Below, piece by piece: positions 26,361 to 33,368 of a DNA stretch of 64,000 nt. The translations under genes were made by a program, and so were the position numbers. The notes under the pieces were generated by a model, which did no database searches, was not told where the DNA came from, and worked only from the letters and a program-made list of their open reading frames with translations. The stretch is taken from positions 558,001 through 622,000 of the forward strand of contig NZ_JBHUJS010000003.1 in NCBI RefSeq assembly GCF_042683405.1, read 5' to 3'. Source of the stretch: Telluria sp042683405. GTDB taxonomy: Bacteria; Pseudomonadota; Gammaproteobacteria; Burkholderiales; Burkholderiaceae_D. Within the stretch, counting starts at the first letter, position 1; each line of letters starts with the position of its first letter.

Positions 26361-26887
26361 GCAAACCCGAACAGCATGCGCAGCAGGAGCAGCGCAATCT
26401 GGAGCAGGATGATCGCCACCAGCATCGACAGGTCCAGCCCGCCGATCAGCGGGACGACGCGGCGCAGTGGCCGCAGCAGCGGGTCGTTGAGGGCGCGCAC
26501 GAAAGGCGCCAGCGGCGCATGCGGGTTCACCCAGCTGAAGATCGCCTCGATAATCAGCATCGCGATGAAGCCGTAGATAATCCAGGTGAGGAAGCGGTAC
26601 AGCGCAGCGACGAGGACCACCTCCCAGCTGGCACCGACAAAGAACATGATCGAGGTGGCGAGCAGCACGATCAGGAATCCGCCAATCAGGCTGGCCCAAT
26701 CAAAGCCGCCCACGCCAGGGACGATGCGGCGCAGCGGGCGCACCAGCCAGTCCGACAGCGTAAAGATGAACTGCGCCACCGATTGCGGCGGGCGCACACG
26801 GATGGCCTGCATCCAGAACCGCAACAGCAACACACCGCCGAGGATCGTGGCGGCGGCATTGATGATTAACTGGACGATATCAAACAC
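26357..26887 (-). CDS. YggT-family integral membrane protein
   Basis: About 176 residues with two YGGT repeats, each a hydrophobic helix pair followed by the PLRRIVPGVGGFD or PLRRVVPLIGGLD signature. The protein sits in the inner membrane and is linked in other bacteria to osmotic tolerance or septum positioning. I place the start at the GTG at 26887 because GAGGAG lies 5 bases before it; the GTG at 26893 overlaps that site and is less likely. The next gene downstream is DUF167. Confidence 0.88.
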   Translation of the reverse strand: MFDIVQLIINAAATILGGVLLLRFWMQAIRVRPPQSVAQFIFTLSDWLVRPLRRIVPGVGGFDWASLIGGFLIVLLATSIMFFVGASWEVVLVAALYRFLTWIIYGFIAMLIIEAIFSWVNPHAPLAPFVRALNDPLLRPLRRVVPLIGGLDLSMLVAIILLQIALLLLRMLFGFA

Positions 26888-26900
26888 AAACACTCCTCAA

Positions 26901-26936
26901 TAAAAAAAACCGCTGTGTGACTGATCACACAGCGGT
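26901..26936 (-). terminator. Intrinsic terminator of the histone-like gene
   Basis: A perfect 12-bp stem (ACCGCTGTGTGA / TCACACAGCGGT) with loop CTGA is followed on the minus strand by a run of seven T. It lies 30 bases after the stop of the repeat protein. Confidence 0.9.
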
Positions 26937-26965
26937 ATTCTGCCCTATTCCAGGCCCAGCTGCGA

Positions 26966-27955
26966 TTACGGACGGCTGCTGGTCGGGAATGGCCATGCTG
27001 CTGCAGGAGCGAGCACGGTCTTGGCAGCTGGTGCTGCCGGTGCTGGCGTCGATGCTGCTGGCTTGGTCTCTGCTGCTGCCGGCTTGGCTTCTGCTGGCTT
27101 GGCTGCCGGTGCTGCTGCCTTAGGAGCTGCTGCCTTTGGGGCTGCTGGCTTCTTGGCCGCTACTGGCTTAGCTGCTGGCTTAGCAGCTGCTTCAGGCTTT
27201 TTTGCTGCAGGCTTAGCCGCTGCCTTTGCTGCTGGCTTCTTAGCTGCCGGCTTTGCTGCTGCCGACTTGGCCGCTGGTTTTGCTGCTTTGGCTGCCGGCT
27301 TGGCTGCCGCCTTCTTTGCTGCTGGCTTAGCTGCGGCCTTCTTGGCTGCTGGCTTGGCTGCGGCTTTCTTGGCTGCTGGCTTAGCTGCTGGCTTGGCTGC
27401 TGCCTTCTTTGCTGCTGGCTTGGCTGCTGCTTTCTTCGCTGCTGGCTTGGCTGCTGCCTTCTTTGCTGCTGGCTTAGCTGCTGCTTTCTTCGCTGCTGGC
27501 TTGGCTGCTGCCTTCTTTGCTGCTGGCTTAGCCGCTGCTTTCTTTGCTGCTGGCTTGGCTGCTGCCTTCTTGGCTGCTGGCTTAGCTGCTGCTTTCTTCG
27601 CTGCTGGCTTGGCTGCTGCCTTCTTTGCTACTGGCTTGGCTGCTGCCTTCTTTGCTGCTGGCTTAGCTGCTGCTTTCTTCGCTGCTGGCTTGGCTGCTGG
27701 CTTAGCTGCTGCCTTCTTCGCTGCTGGCTTTGCTGCTGGCTTAGCTGCTGCCTTCTTCGCTGCTGGCTTGGCTGCTGCCTTCTTCGCTGCTGGCTTAGCT
27801 GCTGGCTTGGCGGCTGCCTTCTTCGCTGCCGGCTTGGCGGCTGCCTTCTTCGCTGCTGGTTTAGCTGCAGCTTTTTTTGCTGCTGGCTTGGCAGCAGCCG
27901 CTGGTTTAGCGGCTGCCTTCTTCTTGGTATCGTCTTTCTTAGCGGCTGTTGCCAT
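26966..27955 (-). CDS. Histone-H1-like Ala/Lys/Pro repeat protein
   Basis: This 329-residue protein consists almost wholly of AAAKPAAKK-type repeats. A short MATAAKKDDTKKK start leads the array, and the last 60 residues are Ala/Pro/Glu-rich with fewer lysines. It resembles the C-terminal tail of histone H1, AlgP and similar bacterial DNA-binding proteins, and should bind DNA non-specifically. GAAGGAG lies 7 bases before the ATG. The unit repeat of about 27 bases makes copy number liable to change. The frame opposite is also open, an effect of the repeat composition. Confidence 0.85.
   Translation of the reverse strand: MATAAKKDDTKKKAAAKPAAAAKPAAKKAAAKPAAKKAAAKPAAKKAAAKPAAKPAAKKAAAKPAAKKAAAKPAAKPAAKKAAAKPAAKPAAKKAAAKPAAKKAAAKPVAKKAAAKPAAKKAAAKPAAKKAAAKPAAKKAAAKPAAKKAAAKPAAKKAAAKPAAKKAAAKPAAKKAAAKPAAKKAAAKPAAKPAAKKAAAKPAAKKAAAKPAAKKAAAKPAAKAAKPAAKSAAAKPAAKKPAAKAAAKPAAKKPEAAAKPAAKPVAAKKPAAPKAAAPKAAAPAAKPAEAKPAAAETKPAASTPAPAAPAAKTVLAPAAAWPFPTSSRP
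27150..27900 (-). repeat. Tandem coding repeats, about 27-base unit
   Basis: The unit, coding for nine residues of the AAAKPAAKK kind, recurs about 20 times with small synonymous changes. Occasional 12-base insertions give the KPAAKPAAKK variant. Confidence 0.85.
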
Positions 27956-28712
27956 TTGAGTTCTCCTTCATCTGCGATGAAAAATGTAGCTTCAATGTTT
28001 GAAACCCGTCCGGCCCAAAGAACCAGGCCAGGCGAATTATTCATCGGCACAAACCGCGTCTATCGGCGTTTGTGCTAATGAATCCGGCACCAGCTGAACT
28101 GCTGCAACTCCTCACGAATTGCAGCACTTCAGCCATCGTCGCTTGCGCGACGTATCTGTTTACTACCGCTGTCCCCACCCGTCCAAGCCACCCCGAAAAC
28201 GAAAAAGCCGCCTTGCCCGACTCAATCAGGCAATGCGGCTTTGCGAATTCGGCGATGGTTTTAACGGCATATTTGTCGGGTTCAGCTTCCCACTTTTGAT
28301 CGGTTTTTTTGCGTTCGCACGTACAAAAAATTTTTGTTTTCGTGTTGCGGCAAATTCAATCACGTAAAGTACACGAAAACCTTGTCAATGCGCAACTAGT
28401 GCGGCGAATTTTCTCACGCTTTTCCGCATCGGGCCGCACGCCATGCAGAGCCCGTTTCGCATTTTGCGTCCGCGCGTGCGGTCATTGGCGCGGAAATGCC
28501 ACCGCACCGAAAACGTTGTTCATCAAAGTAGACCAATTGCCAATTGGGTTTCTTTGAAATGCAGGCGCGCGTGTGCGCCCGCATCGCGGCCACATCGAAC
28601 ATGCGCGTGGAATCGCCGCGACTGTGTTCTGCACGCGACACTCCTTCACCACTCGCACGCAAAAAAGCGCGCGCGTTCGACCAAGATTCGCGTCGGCGCG
28701 CGCGCGTCCGCG
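27956..28712. other. Gene-free region, partly AT-rich, upstream of the histone-like gene
   Basis: I find no convincing protein gene in these 757 bases. It should contain the promoter of the histone-like gene near its left end. A terminator-like hairpin lies at 28203-28243. An AT-rich patch of about 100 bases lies at 28290-28390, including a perfect TTGACA on the minus strand (28388-28383). The 28560-28712 part is GC-rich with many CGCG runs. Confidence 0.6.
28203..28243 (-). terminator. Terminator-like hairpin in the gene-free region
   Basis: AAAGCCGCCTTGCC pairs with GGCAATGCGGCTTT (13 of 14) around an 11-base loop. On the minus strand the stem is followed by CTTTTTCGTTTT, so it works best as a minus-strand terminator. 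No gene lies directly upstream of it. Confidence 0.55.
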
Positions 28713-29276
28713 CTACCTGCGCATCGCGCGCAAGCGCCGCATCGCGAGTTCACGCCAGGCCGGACTACCATACCCGCTCACCAGGTCACGCCCGGCTTCG
28801 GTCCACGCTGGATCGGACGCATCCAGGCCAAGCAGCTCGATGAAGTGGCGGTCCACCACGATGAACTGTCGCCGGTACGGGAGCAGGTAGAGCGAAGACG
28901 ATGCGTCGTGGATCGCGCGGGCTTCGGCATAGTGGGCGAACCACTGGTTGGTCAGCGCCTCGCAGGCGTTGTCATACCAGAGCGTGCCTGCGTCGTCGCC
29001 ATCGGGGGCCACGCCGCCGAGCACGCGTCGCGCGTGGTCCCAGTGCTGGAATCCGGCGCGGGCGGAGGCGATGTTCATGCAGTGGGTGAGCGTCCATTCG
29101 GCAGGTTCCGCCCAGCGGCGGGATGCCGAAACGGACCGGGCGAGTTCGATGGCCCCGGCTTCCTGCCGGCGCAAAGCGTTCAGCAGCAGGCGTGCGCGTA
29201 CCTTGATTTCGTTGGCGGGAACCGCGGAGGTGGTTTGGCGAGTCGAAGCGTCGCCGTTCAGGGGGAGATTGGTCAT
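28713..29276 (-). CDS. Hypothetical protein
   Basis: This 187-residue soluble protein begins MTNLPLNGDAST and ends in an Arg-rich tail (LAMRRLRAMRR). It is rich in Trp, Ala and Arg and looks helical throughout (VRARLLLNALRRQEAGAIEL, YYLLP-like segment). I do not recognise the family. The ATG at 29276 is preferred because GAAGG lies 4 bases upstream; an ATG at 29288 would add four residues. It stands alone between a gene-free stretch and a palindromic element. Confidence 0.6.
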   Translation of the reverse strand: MTNLPLNGDASTRQTTSAVPANEIKVRARLLLNALRRQEAGAIELARSVSASRRWAEPAEWTLTHCMNIASARAGFQHWDHARRVLGGVAPDGDDAGTLWYDNACEALTNQWFAHYAEARAIHDASSSLYLLPYRRQFIVVDRHFIELLGLDASDPAWTEAGRDLVSGYGSPAWRELAMRRLRAMRR

Positions 29277-29415
29277 GATGCCTTCCATTCGTTATCGATG
29301 GCTTCCCGCTAAGCCGAACGAACAGATTGATCATATCCAGAGAAATCGGATTGAAGGGTGAGCGCCTCTTTTGCGGGAAGGCGCCCCTGTGCACCTGGCG
29401 CGAATAGTAGCACGC

Positions 29416-29514
29416 CGTCGTCCCAGCGGAGGCTGGGACCCATACTGAGCGTCCCATCGCGCCGGTTCCTGTCACGCCACCTCAGTATGGATTCCTGCCT
29501 TCGCAGGAATGACG
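29416..29514. repeat. Palindromic intergenic element, copy A
   Basis: The inner arms CCATACTGAG (29440-29449) and CTCAGTATGG (29481-29490) are exact inverted repeats. The outer ends CGTCGTCCCAGC and GCAGGAATGACG form a second, imperfect pair. The same layout is found at 42253-42340. This resembles a small non-coding REP/MITE-like repeat. Confidence 0.75.
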
Positions 29515-29517
29515 GGG

Positions 29518-30057
29518 CTACACGCTCAGCGCGCCGCGGAAGCCACGGCTGCCGTAATAGGATTGGGCGCCGTTGTGATAGACGAATACCCGACCGAAGC
29601 GAAAGTCGCCGAAGATCGCGCCGCCCAGCTTGCGGATGTCGGCGGGCGTATTCAGCCAGCTGGACGTCTTGGCGTCGAACGAGCCCAGGGTCTGCAGGTG
29701 GCGGTACTGCTCCTCGGTCAGGATCGAGATGCCCATGGCCTCGGCCAGGTCCACGGCCGTGTTCTCAGGCCGGTGCTCCTTGCGGGACTCGAGGCCGGCA
29801 CGGTCGTAACAGAGGCTGCGCCGCCCCGAGGGACTCTCCGCCGAGCAGTCGTAGAAGATGAATTCGCCCGACGCCTTGTCATAGCCGACGACGTCCGGCT
29901 CGCCGCCGGAGTGTTCCATCTGCGCCAGCGACCAGAGCTTTTCCGGATGTGCTTCCAGCCGGGCCGCGATTGCAGCCCACTCCAGGCCGGGGTGGCGCTT
30001 CATATTCGCCTCGAAACGGGTCTTCAAGGTGTCCAGCAGCCCTGCACTTTGCTCCAT
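29518..30057 (-). CDS. DUF4256 domain protein
   Basis: This 179-residue protein covers the whole DUF4256 family. It runs from MEQSAGLLDTLKTRFEANMKRHPGLEW through GGEPDVVGYD, FYDCSAESPSGRRSLCYDR and LDEYRHLQ-like helices to FGRVFVYHNGAQSYYGSRGF. The family is conserved but without known function. The ATG at 30057 has GGAGGGGAGC in front, so it is preferred over the upstream in-frame ATG. It lies just beyond the terminator at 30085-30114. Confidence 0.85.
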   Translation of the reverse strand: MEQSAGLLDTLKTRFEANMKRHPGLEWAAIAARLEAHPEKLWSLAQMEHSGGEPDVVGYDKASGEFIFYDCSAESPSGRRSLCYDRAGLESRKEHRPENTAVDLAEAMGISILTEEQYRHLQTLGSFDAKTSSWLNTPADIRKLGGAIFGDFRFGRVFVYHNGAQSYYGSRGFRGALSV

Positions 30058-30084
30058 GCTCCCCTCCACAAAACGTCCTGGTAA

Positions 30085-30114
30085 TAAAAAAGCGCCGAGC
30101 AAGTCGGCGCTTTT
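30085..30114 (-). terminator. Strong intrinsic terminator, probably the original nrdAB terminator
   Basis: An 11-bp stem AAAAGCGCCGA / TCGGCGCTTTT with a five-base loop is followed on the minus strand by a T-rich tail (CTTTTTTATT). It lies 26 bases after the duplicated nrdB stop codon at 30140-30142. That is where a terminator for nrdB would stand if the accessory block were removed. Confidence 0.85.
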
Positions 30115-30139
30115 CGATCGTCCTCGTATCAGGATTAGG

Positions 30140-30163
30140 TCAGTCCCAGTTCAAGGCGCCACC
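30140..30163 (-). repeat. Duplicate of the last eight codons of nrdB (putative attachment site, distal copy)
   Basis: Read on the minus strand these 24 bases code for Gly-Gly-Ala-Leu-Asn-Trp-Asp-stop, exactly the nrdB C-terminus. They match 33369-33392 at 21 of 24 positions, and all three differences are synonymous or TGA/TAA. Similarity stops at both edges. This is what a site-specific integration at a gene 3' end leaves behind. Confidence 0.8.
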
Positions 30164-30220
30164 GAAGAAATTGCATCCCCCTCTTCAGGTCGACACCTCC
30201 AAAGTGACAGATGACCGTGA

Positions 30221-30889
30221 TCAAGCATCTTCTAATAATGCGATCGCGGCATCGCGAACGCCAATGGCAACCACGGTCAAAGCCTCATCAATATCGCCCC
30301 ACGTCATAACCGCCTTGCCATCTGTCGGGAGGGCTTTCAAACGCCCTAAGGGAGATTTATTCCACAAACAGCTTCTAAGAATCACCGGAATTACTTTCGC
30401 GTCGCCTTCCGCCTCTCGTTCCAGTGCTTTTTCTAGCTCTACAGCATAGCAATACTTGGAATTGATGAAGTCTATACTTACAAGGGCCAAGACAACGTCT
30501 GCACTACTCAATTTTTTTGCGATTTCGGCATCCCAATCATCACCAGCTTTAATTTGATGATCAACCCATATCGCAATCAAACCCTCATTTTCAAGAGGCC
30601 GTAAATGATTTATTAGCCGGTCCTTTAGATCTTGATCTTTGTGACTATAAGAAACGAAAACCTTCATTCGATCCGCCTTCTTATTCGCCGCAAGTGCAAC
30701 CAACCCTCCACGACCGCGCTTTACCACAATAAGCTCCTCTTGCCGTAAAGAGCTATGAATGGCTTTGTACTTCGACTTTTCCCACTTCAGTTCAACACGC
30801 AGTGTGTCATTGGTCACAAAACCGCCCTCTGGGGCGGAAAGCTTTTCCAAGCGCTTAAGGAAAAGATCTCTATCGCTAATACGCGCCAT
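30221..30889 (-). CDS. Winged-helix and TIR domain fusion protein
   Basis: This 222-residue protein has a small winged-helix-like N-terminus (about 1-70: LFLKRLEKL, KWEKSKYKAIHSSLRQEELI, then a GRGGLVAL wing). A TIR domain (75-222) begins KVFVSYSHKDQDLKDRLINHL. The αC segment SKYCYAVELEKALE places the candidate NADase glutamate at 131 or 133, and MTWGDIDEALTVVAIGVRDAI is the usual TIR end. It would act as an NAD-consuming effector or sensor. GGAG precedes the ATG by 5 bases. It is the last gene of the accessory block and 86 bases behind the TIR-like gene. Confidence 0.85.
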   Translation of the reverse strand: MARISDRDLFLKRLEKLSAPEGGFVTNDTLRVELKWEKSKYKAIHSSLRQEELIVVKRGRGGLVALAANKKADRMKVFVSYSHKDQDLKDRLINHLRPLENEGLIAIWVDHQIKAGDDWDAEIAKKLSSADVVLALVSIDFINSKYCYAVELEKALEREAEGDAKVIPVILRSCLWNKSPLGRLKALPTDGKAVMTWGDIDEALTVVAIGVRDAAIALLEDA

Positions 30890-30975
30890 ATGGCTCCATT
30901 TAAATTGTCCTATAAAACGTATACCGAGAGAGGACTTTGATCAGACAGAAGTTCCGAAATTAGCAATGTCGCTCA

Positions 30976-31893
30976 CTACTTACCTCTTAAAACCAAATTC
31001 CAGTCAATTTCGAATCCAGCAGCTTGGAGCTCTCGCGCCAGCGCGCCTTTCCATACCCCCCCGGAATCAAAATCCTCGTACAAAACCCCTCCAAAATCAG
31101 ATGGAAGTTCAAGTTCGCCTCTCTTCAGCGCACAGACATGGCTGCGGCCAAGTCGTCCGATAAAATATCCGAGTTCTAACATCACGTTCTGCCGCACTCG
31201 CGAACGTTGCTGTCCACCTAGCACGCTTCCCACATCGTCCGGTGTAAGCAGCACAACGGCAAATCCCACATCGCTGTGGGCTTCGATCTTCTCGATAACC
31301 GTGCGACCCAAATTCGCCTGCTCATGAAGAACGATTGGCTCAAATTCGATTTTCTCTAAGAATCGAGCAACCGAATCAAGGATTGAATGATCGTGGCCAT
31401 GCACGACAAAAATTTTTCGCGTAGGCAGATCGGGCCTCGAATTAATTTGCGCCACTTCCTGCGTTCCAGTGGCCGCAGTAAGAAAATTGATATAATCCCG
31501 CACAAACGGAACAAGAATTTGCTCAACCATTTTTTGCAAATTGGACGAAATACTCCCGCCGGCATAGCAAAAAGTGAATGAGAAATCTACCGCCCAACTC
31601 GGTTGTTCGGCGAAGCGGTCTACTAACTTGATGGCAAGACCAAGCTCAGCTTCCGTATCCATGGGCCATTCGAGCTGGGCACTGCCGACCATACTCCCTG
31701 CGGTAGCTTCTCCGGCAGCAATCCATGCATCCAGATCGACCATTTCTGCCAGCTGGGACGTCAAGTCTTCAAGTTGCTGATCATGAAGCAGTCTCGACAG
31801 CTTTTTTATATATCGGGAGAACGAATTAAAGTCAGACGACCTCAAATCAGAGACCGTATTCTCAATATCACGCAGCAATTTTGGGTGTATCAA
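30976..31893 (-). CDS. TIR-like predicted nucleotide-binding protein (PF10137 type)
   Basis: About 305 residues. The first 150 residues are helical and have no clear match. The C-terminal 145 residues form the TIR-like domain named as nucleotide-binding in PF10137. It has KIFVVHGHDHSILDSVARFL (160-179), LHEQANLGRTVIEKIE (189-204), AVVLLTPDDVG (212-222), and RVRQNVMLELGYFIGRLGR with conserved Glu240. Such domains occur as effectors of cyclic-nucleotide defence systems. The start is a TTG with GGAG 7 bases ahead; an upstream ATG is out of frame. It lies 32 bases behind the membrane gene. Confidence 0.85.
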   Translation of the reverse strand: MIHPKLLRDIENTVSDLRSSDFNSFSRYIKKLSRLLHDQQLEDLTSQLAEMVDLDAWIAAGEATAGSMVGSAQLEWPMDTEAELGLAIKLVDRFAEQPSWAVDFSFTFCYAGGSISSNLQKMVEQILVPFVRDYINFLTAATGTQEVAQINSRPDLPTRKIFVVHGHDHSILDSVARFLEKIEFEPIVLHEQANLGRTVIEKIEAHSDVGFAVVLLTPDDVGSVLGGQQRSRVRQNVMLELGYFIGRLGRSHVCALKRGELELPSDFGGVLYEDFDSGGVWKGALARELQAAGFEIDWNLVLRGK

Positions 31894-31925
31894 GCGCCAT
31901 CTCCGAGAGAAATCTACCTATCCTA

Positions 31926-32786
31926 TCAGTCTCGCCTGGCCACCCATTGAGTATGCTCTCGCGAGAAAGCATTCTCGGCATCTCCGACGAAGTGGGAAAA
32001 TTTCGCATCACCAGATACATTGAACAGCTGCTCTCGAATCAAACTAATTTCTTGTGCGGTTAGCGCGTATGAGGCGCTTAACTCGCGATATCGTTTAGCT
32101 TGAGTCCAAGCAAGTAGTGCTCCAGCAATGGCAATTGCTATATCAGTCGGCCAAAACTGCTCATCTGAATACTTTATTCTAGAGAGTGCGAGTCCGATAG
32201 CGATGATGTTCGCAGCACACAGCACAACGAAAAAGATCGTCGCCGCTCTATCATTAGCCCGAGCTTTGCCTTGATACCAGTTCAGTTGATCGCAAATACG
32301 TCCCTGAAGATAAAATTCTTTCCGCTTTGAAAAAGAAAGAGCACGCGTCGACACCATGAAATTAGTTACTTGATAGCTCATACTTTCATCAAGTAACTTC
32401 TTCGATATTTCTGTATTACTCCCTCTCAATTTAGCTAGGACCTCAATGAATGCCAATCGCGCCTGTGCGTCGGGCACATTGTAGGGCTCAGCCCTCATCA
32501 TGTATCGCCACGTTACCGTTTTTATTGATTCCGCCAAGGCTCTCCCGCCATACCAAATCCTTTCCGGGCGCGCGAAGCCCAAGTATAATGCACAGCCCAA
32601 ACTGAGTAAAAGCACGGTGGCTTGAGCGTAGGCGATTTCGACAAGCGGAAGGTCAAAAACAGACAGCGTTGCAGCGATGACAAGTAAGAATAAATTGAGG
32701 AAGAGAACTTTAAAAAAATGTGTCTGCGCTTTGCTTGCTAATCGGTCCCCGGCACGGTAGAGGGCAGGATAATCTTCATCCTTCAT
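31926..32786 (-). CDS. DUF4231/SLATT-type membrane protein
   Basis: This 286-residue protein has two helix pairs, about 25-42 with 52-70 and about 183-202 with 213-228, separated by a cytoplasmic segment. RIWYGGRALAESIKTVTWRYM (about 77-97) and the end ENAFSREHTQWVARRD are hallmarks of the DUF4231/SLATT group, predicted pore-forming effectors in nucleotide-signalling conflict systems. The ATG at 32786 overlaps the stop of the ThsB-like gene (ATGA), which fixes the start and implies a paired system. Confidence 0.85.
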   Translation of the reverse strand: MKDEDYPALYRAGDRLASKAQTHFFKVLFLNLFLLVIAATLSVFDLPLVEIAYAQATVLLLSLGCALYLGFARPERIWYGGRALAESIKTVTWRYMMRAEPYNVPDAQARLAFIEVLAKLRGSNTEISKKLLDESMSYQVTNFMVSTRALSFSKRKEFYLQGRICDQLNWYQGKARANDRAATIFFVVLCAANIIAIGLALSRIKYSDEQFWPTDIAIAIAGALLAWTQAKRYRELSASYALTAQEISLIREQLFNVSGDAKFSHFVGDAENAFSREHTQWVARRD

Positions 32787-33286
32787 TCGATCCCCAGACT
32801 GGAATATGTAGCGGCAGGATAAAAGCAGTCGGTGATCCCTTGCGCAACATATTGGTGGTAGTTGGCGCAAAAATCATCGAGAGCGAGCCTGATAATTTTC
32901 ATTTTGAATGGGACATGAACAACACACTTATTTTTTAAGATGGGTGGGCAAAGTTTTCCGTCCATGATGCGAAGGCCATTGAGGTTTACAGCGACGATCG
33001 GAATACCCAAGTCGATACAGCATTCGATTTCCCATCGCACGTACCGATACAGATTTTTTGTATTCTCCCCAATCAAGACAATGGCCTGCTTCGCGTTGGC
33101 CAGCCGCTCGCGTAACTTTCTTTTGACCGTAGACTCCGCACTGCCATCGCGCAGAGCATTAAGGTCGTGGGCATCGAAAAAATTAAAGTCGACCGTTTCG
33201 AGGGCATTCCACCCTTTCATTCGGCCATACGCCCAAATATCTTCATCCCCATCGAAGATCACATAAGTCTTATTTCGGTAACTCAT
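32783..33286 (-). CDS. ThsB-like TIR protein (DUF1863 group)
   Basis: This 167-residue protein belongs to the DUF1863/MTH538 TIR-like group, which includes the Thoeris signalling protein ThsB. The family pattern is clear in FFDAHDLNALRD (36-47), KQAIVLIGENTKN (66-78) and YRYVRWEIECCIDLGIPIVA (80-99), with Glu86 as candidate catalytic residue. In Thoeris such proteins sense infection and make an NAD-derived signal. AAGGAG lies 4 bases before the ATG. It is the first gene of the accessory block and is translationally coupled to the SLATT-like gene. Confidence 0.85.
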   Translation of the reverse strand: MSYRNKTYVIFDGDEDIWAYGRMKGWNALETVDFNFFDAHDLNALRDGSAESTVKRKLRERLANAKQAIVLIGENTKNLYRYVRWEIECCIDLGIPIVAVNLNGLRIMDGKLCPPILKNKCVVHVPFKMKIIRLALDDFCANYHQYVAQGITDCFYPAATYSSLGIE

Positions 33287-33310
33287 TTGTCTCCTTTTTT
33301 TGCAAAGGGT

Positions 33311-33342
33311 GCAGTCGCCACGTTGTCGACTTAGGCGACTGC
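33311..33342. repeat. Perfect 9-bp inverted repeat next to the nrdB end
   Basis: GCAGTCGCC (33311-33319) and GGCGACTGC (33334-33342) flank a 14-base spacer containing GTCGAC. There is no T run on either side, so it is not a typical terminator. It lies 27 bases from the nrdB stop, between nrdB and the first island gene, and could be an operator or a recombinase-binding site. Confidence 0.45.
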
Positions 33343-33368
33343 TAAGACAAGCAGCGATAAATCAATAA

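Noticed and set aside
27150..27900. CRISPR-like regular repeats
   Set aside because: Repeats are contiguous, in frame, and have no unique spacers. They code for the histone-like protein.
27021..27959. Plus-strand open frame opposite the histone-like gene
   Set aside because: It is an Ala/Gly/Leu/Phe repeat translation caused by the tandem repeat. The minus strand has the ribosome site, the terminator and the known protein type.
28072..28299. Small plus-strand frame in the gene-free region
   Set aside because: It has no ribosome site, no recognisable motif, and it runs through the terminator-like hairpin.
28200..28330. Minus-strand stretch reading like KWEAEPDKYAVKTIAEFAKPH
   Set aside because: It looks protein-like, but no start codon with a ribosome site was found upstream, and the frame runs through the hairpin without a stop. 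It may be a gene remnant, but I cannot support it.
28414..28662. Small minus-strand frame of about 82 codons
   Set aside because: The composition is not protein-like, it has no clear ribosome site and no family resemblance.
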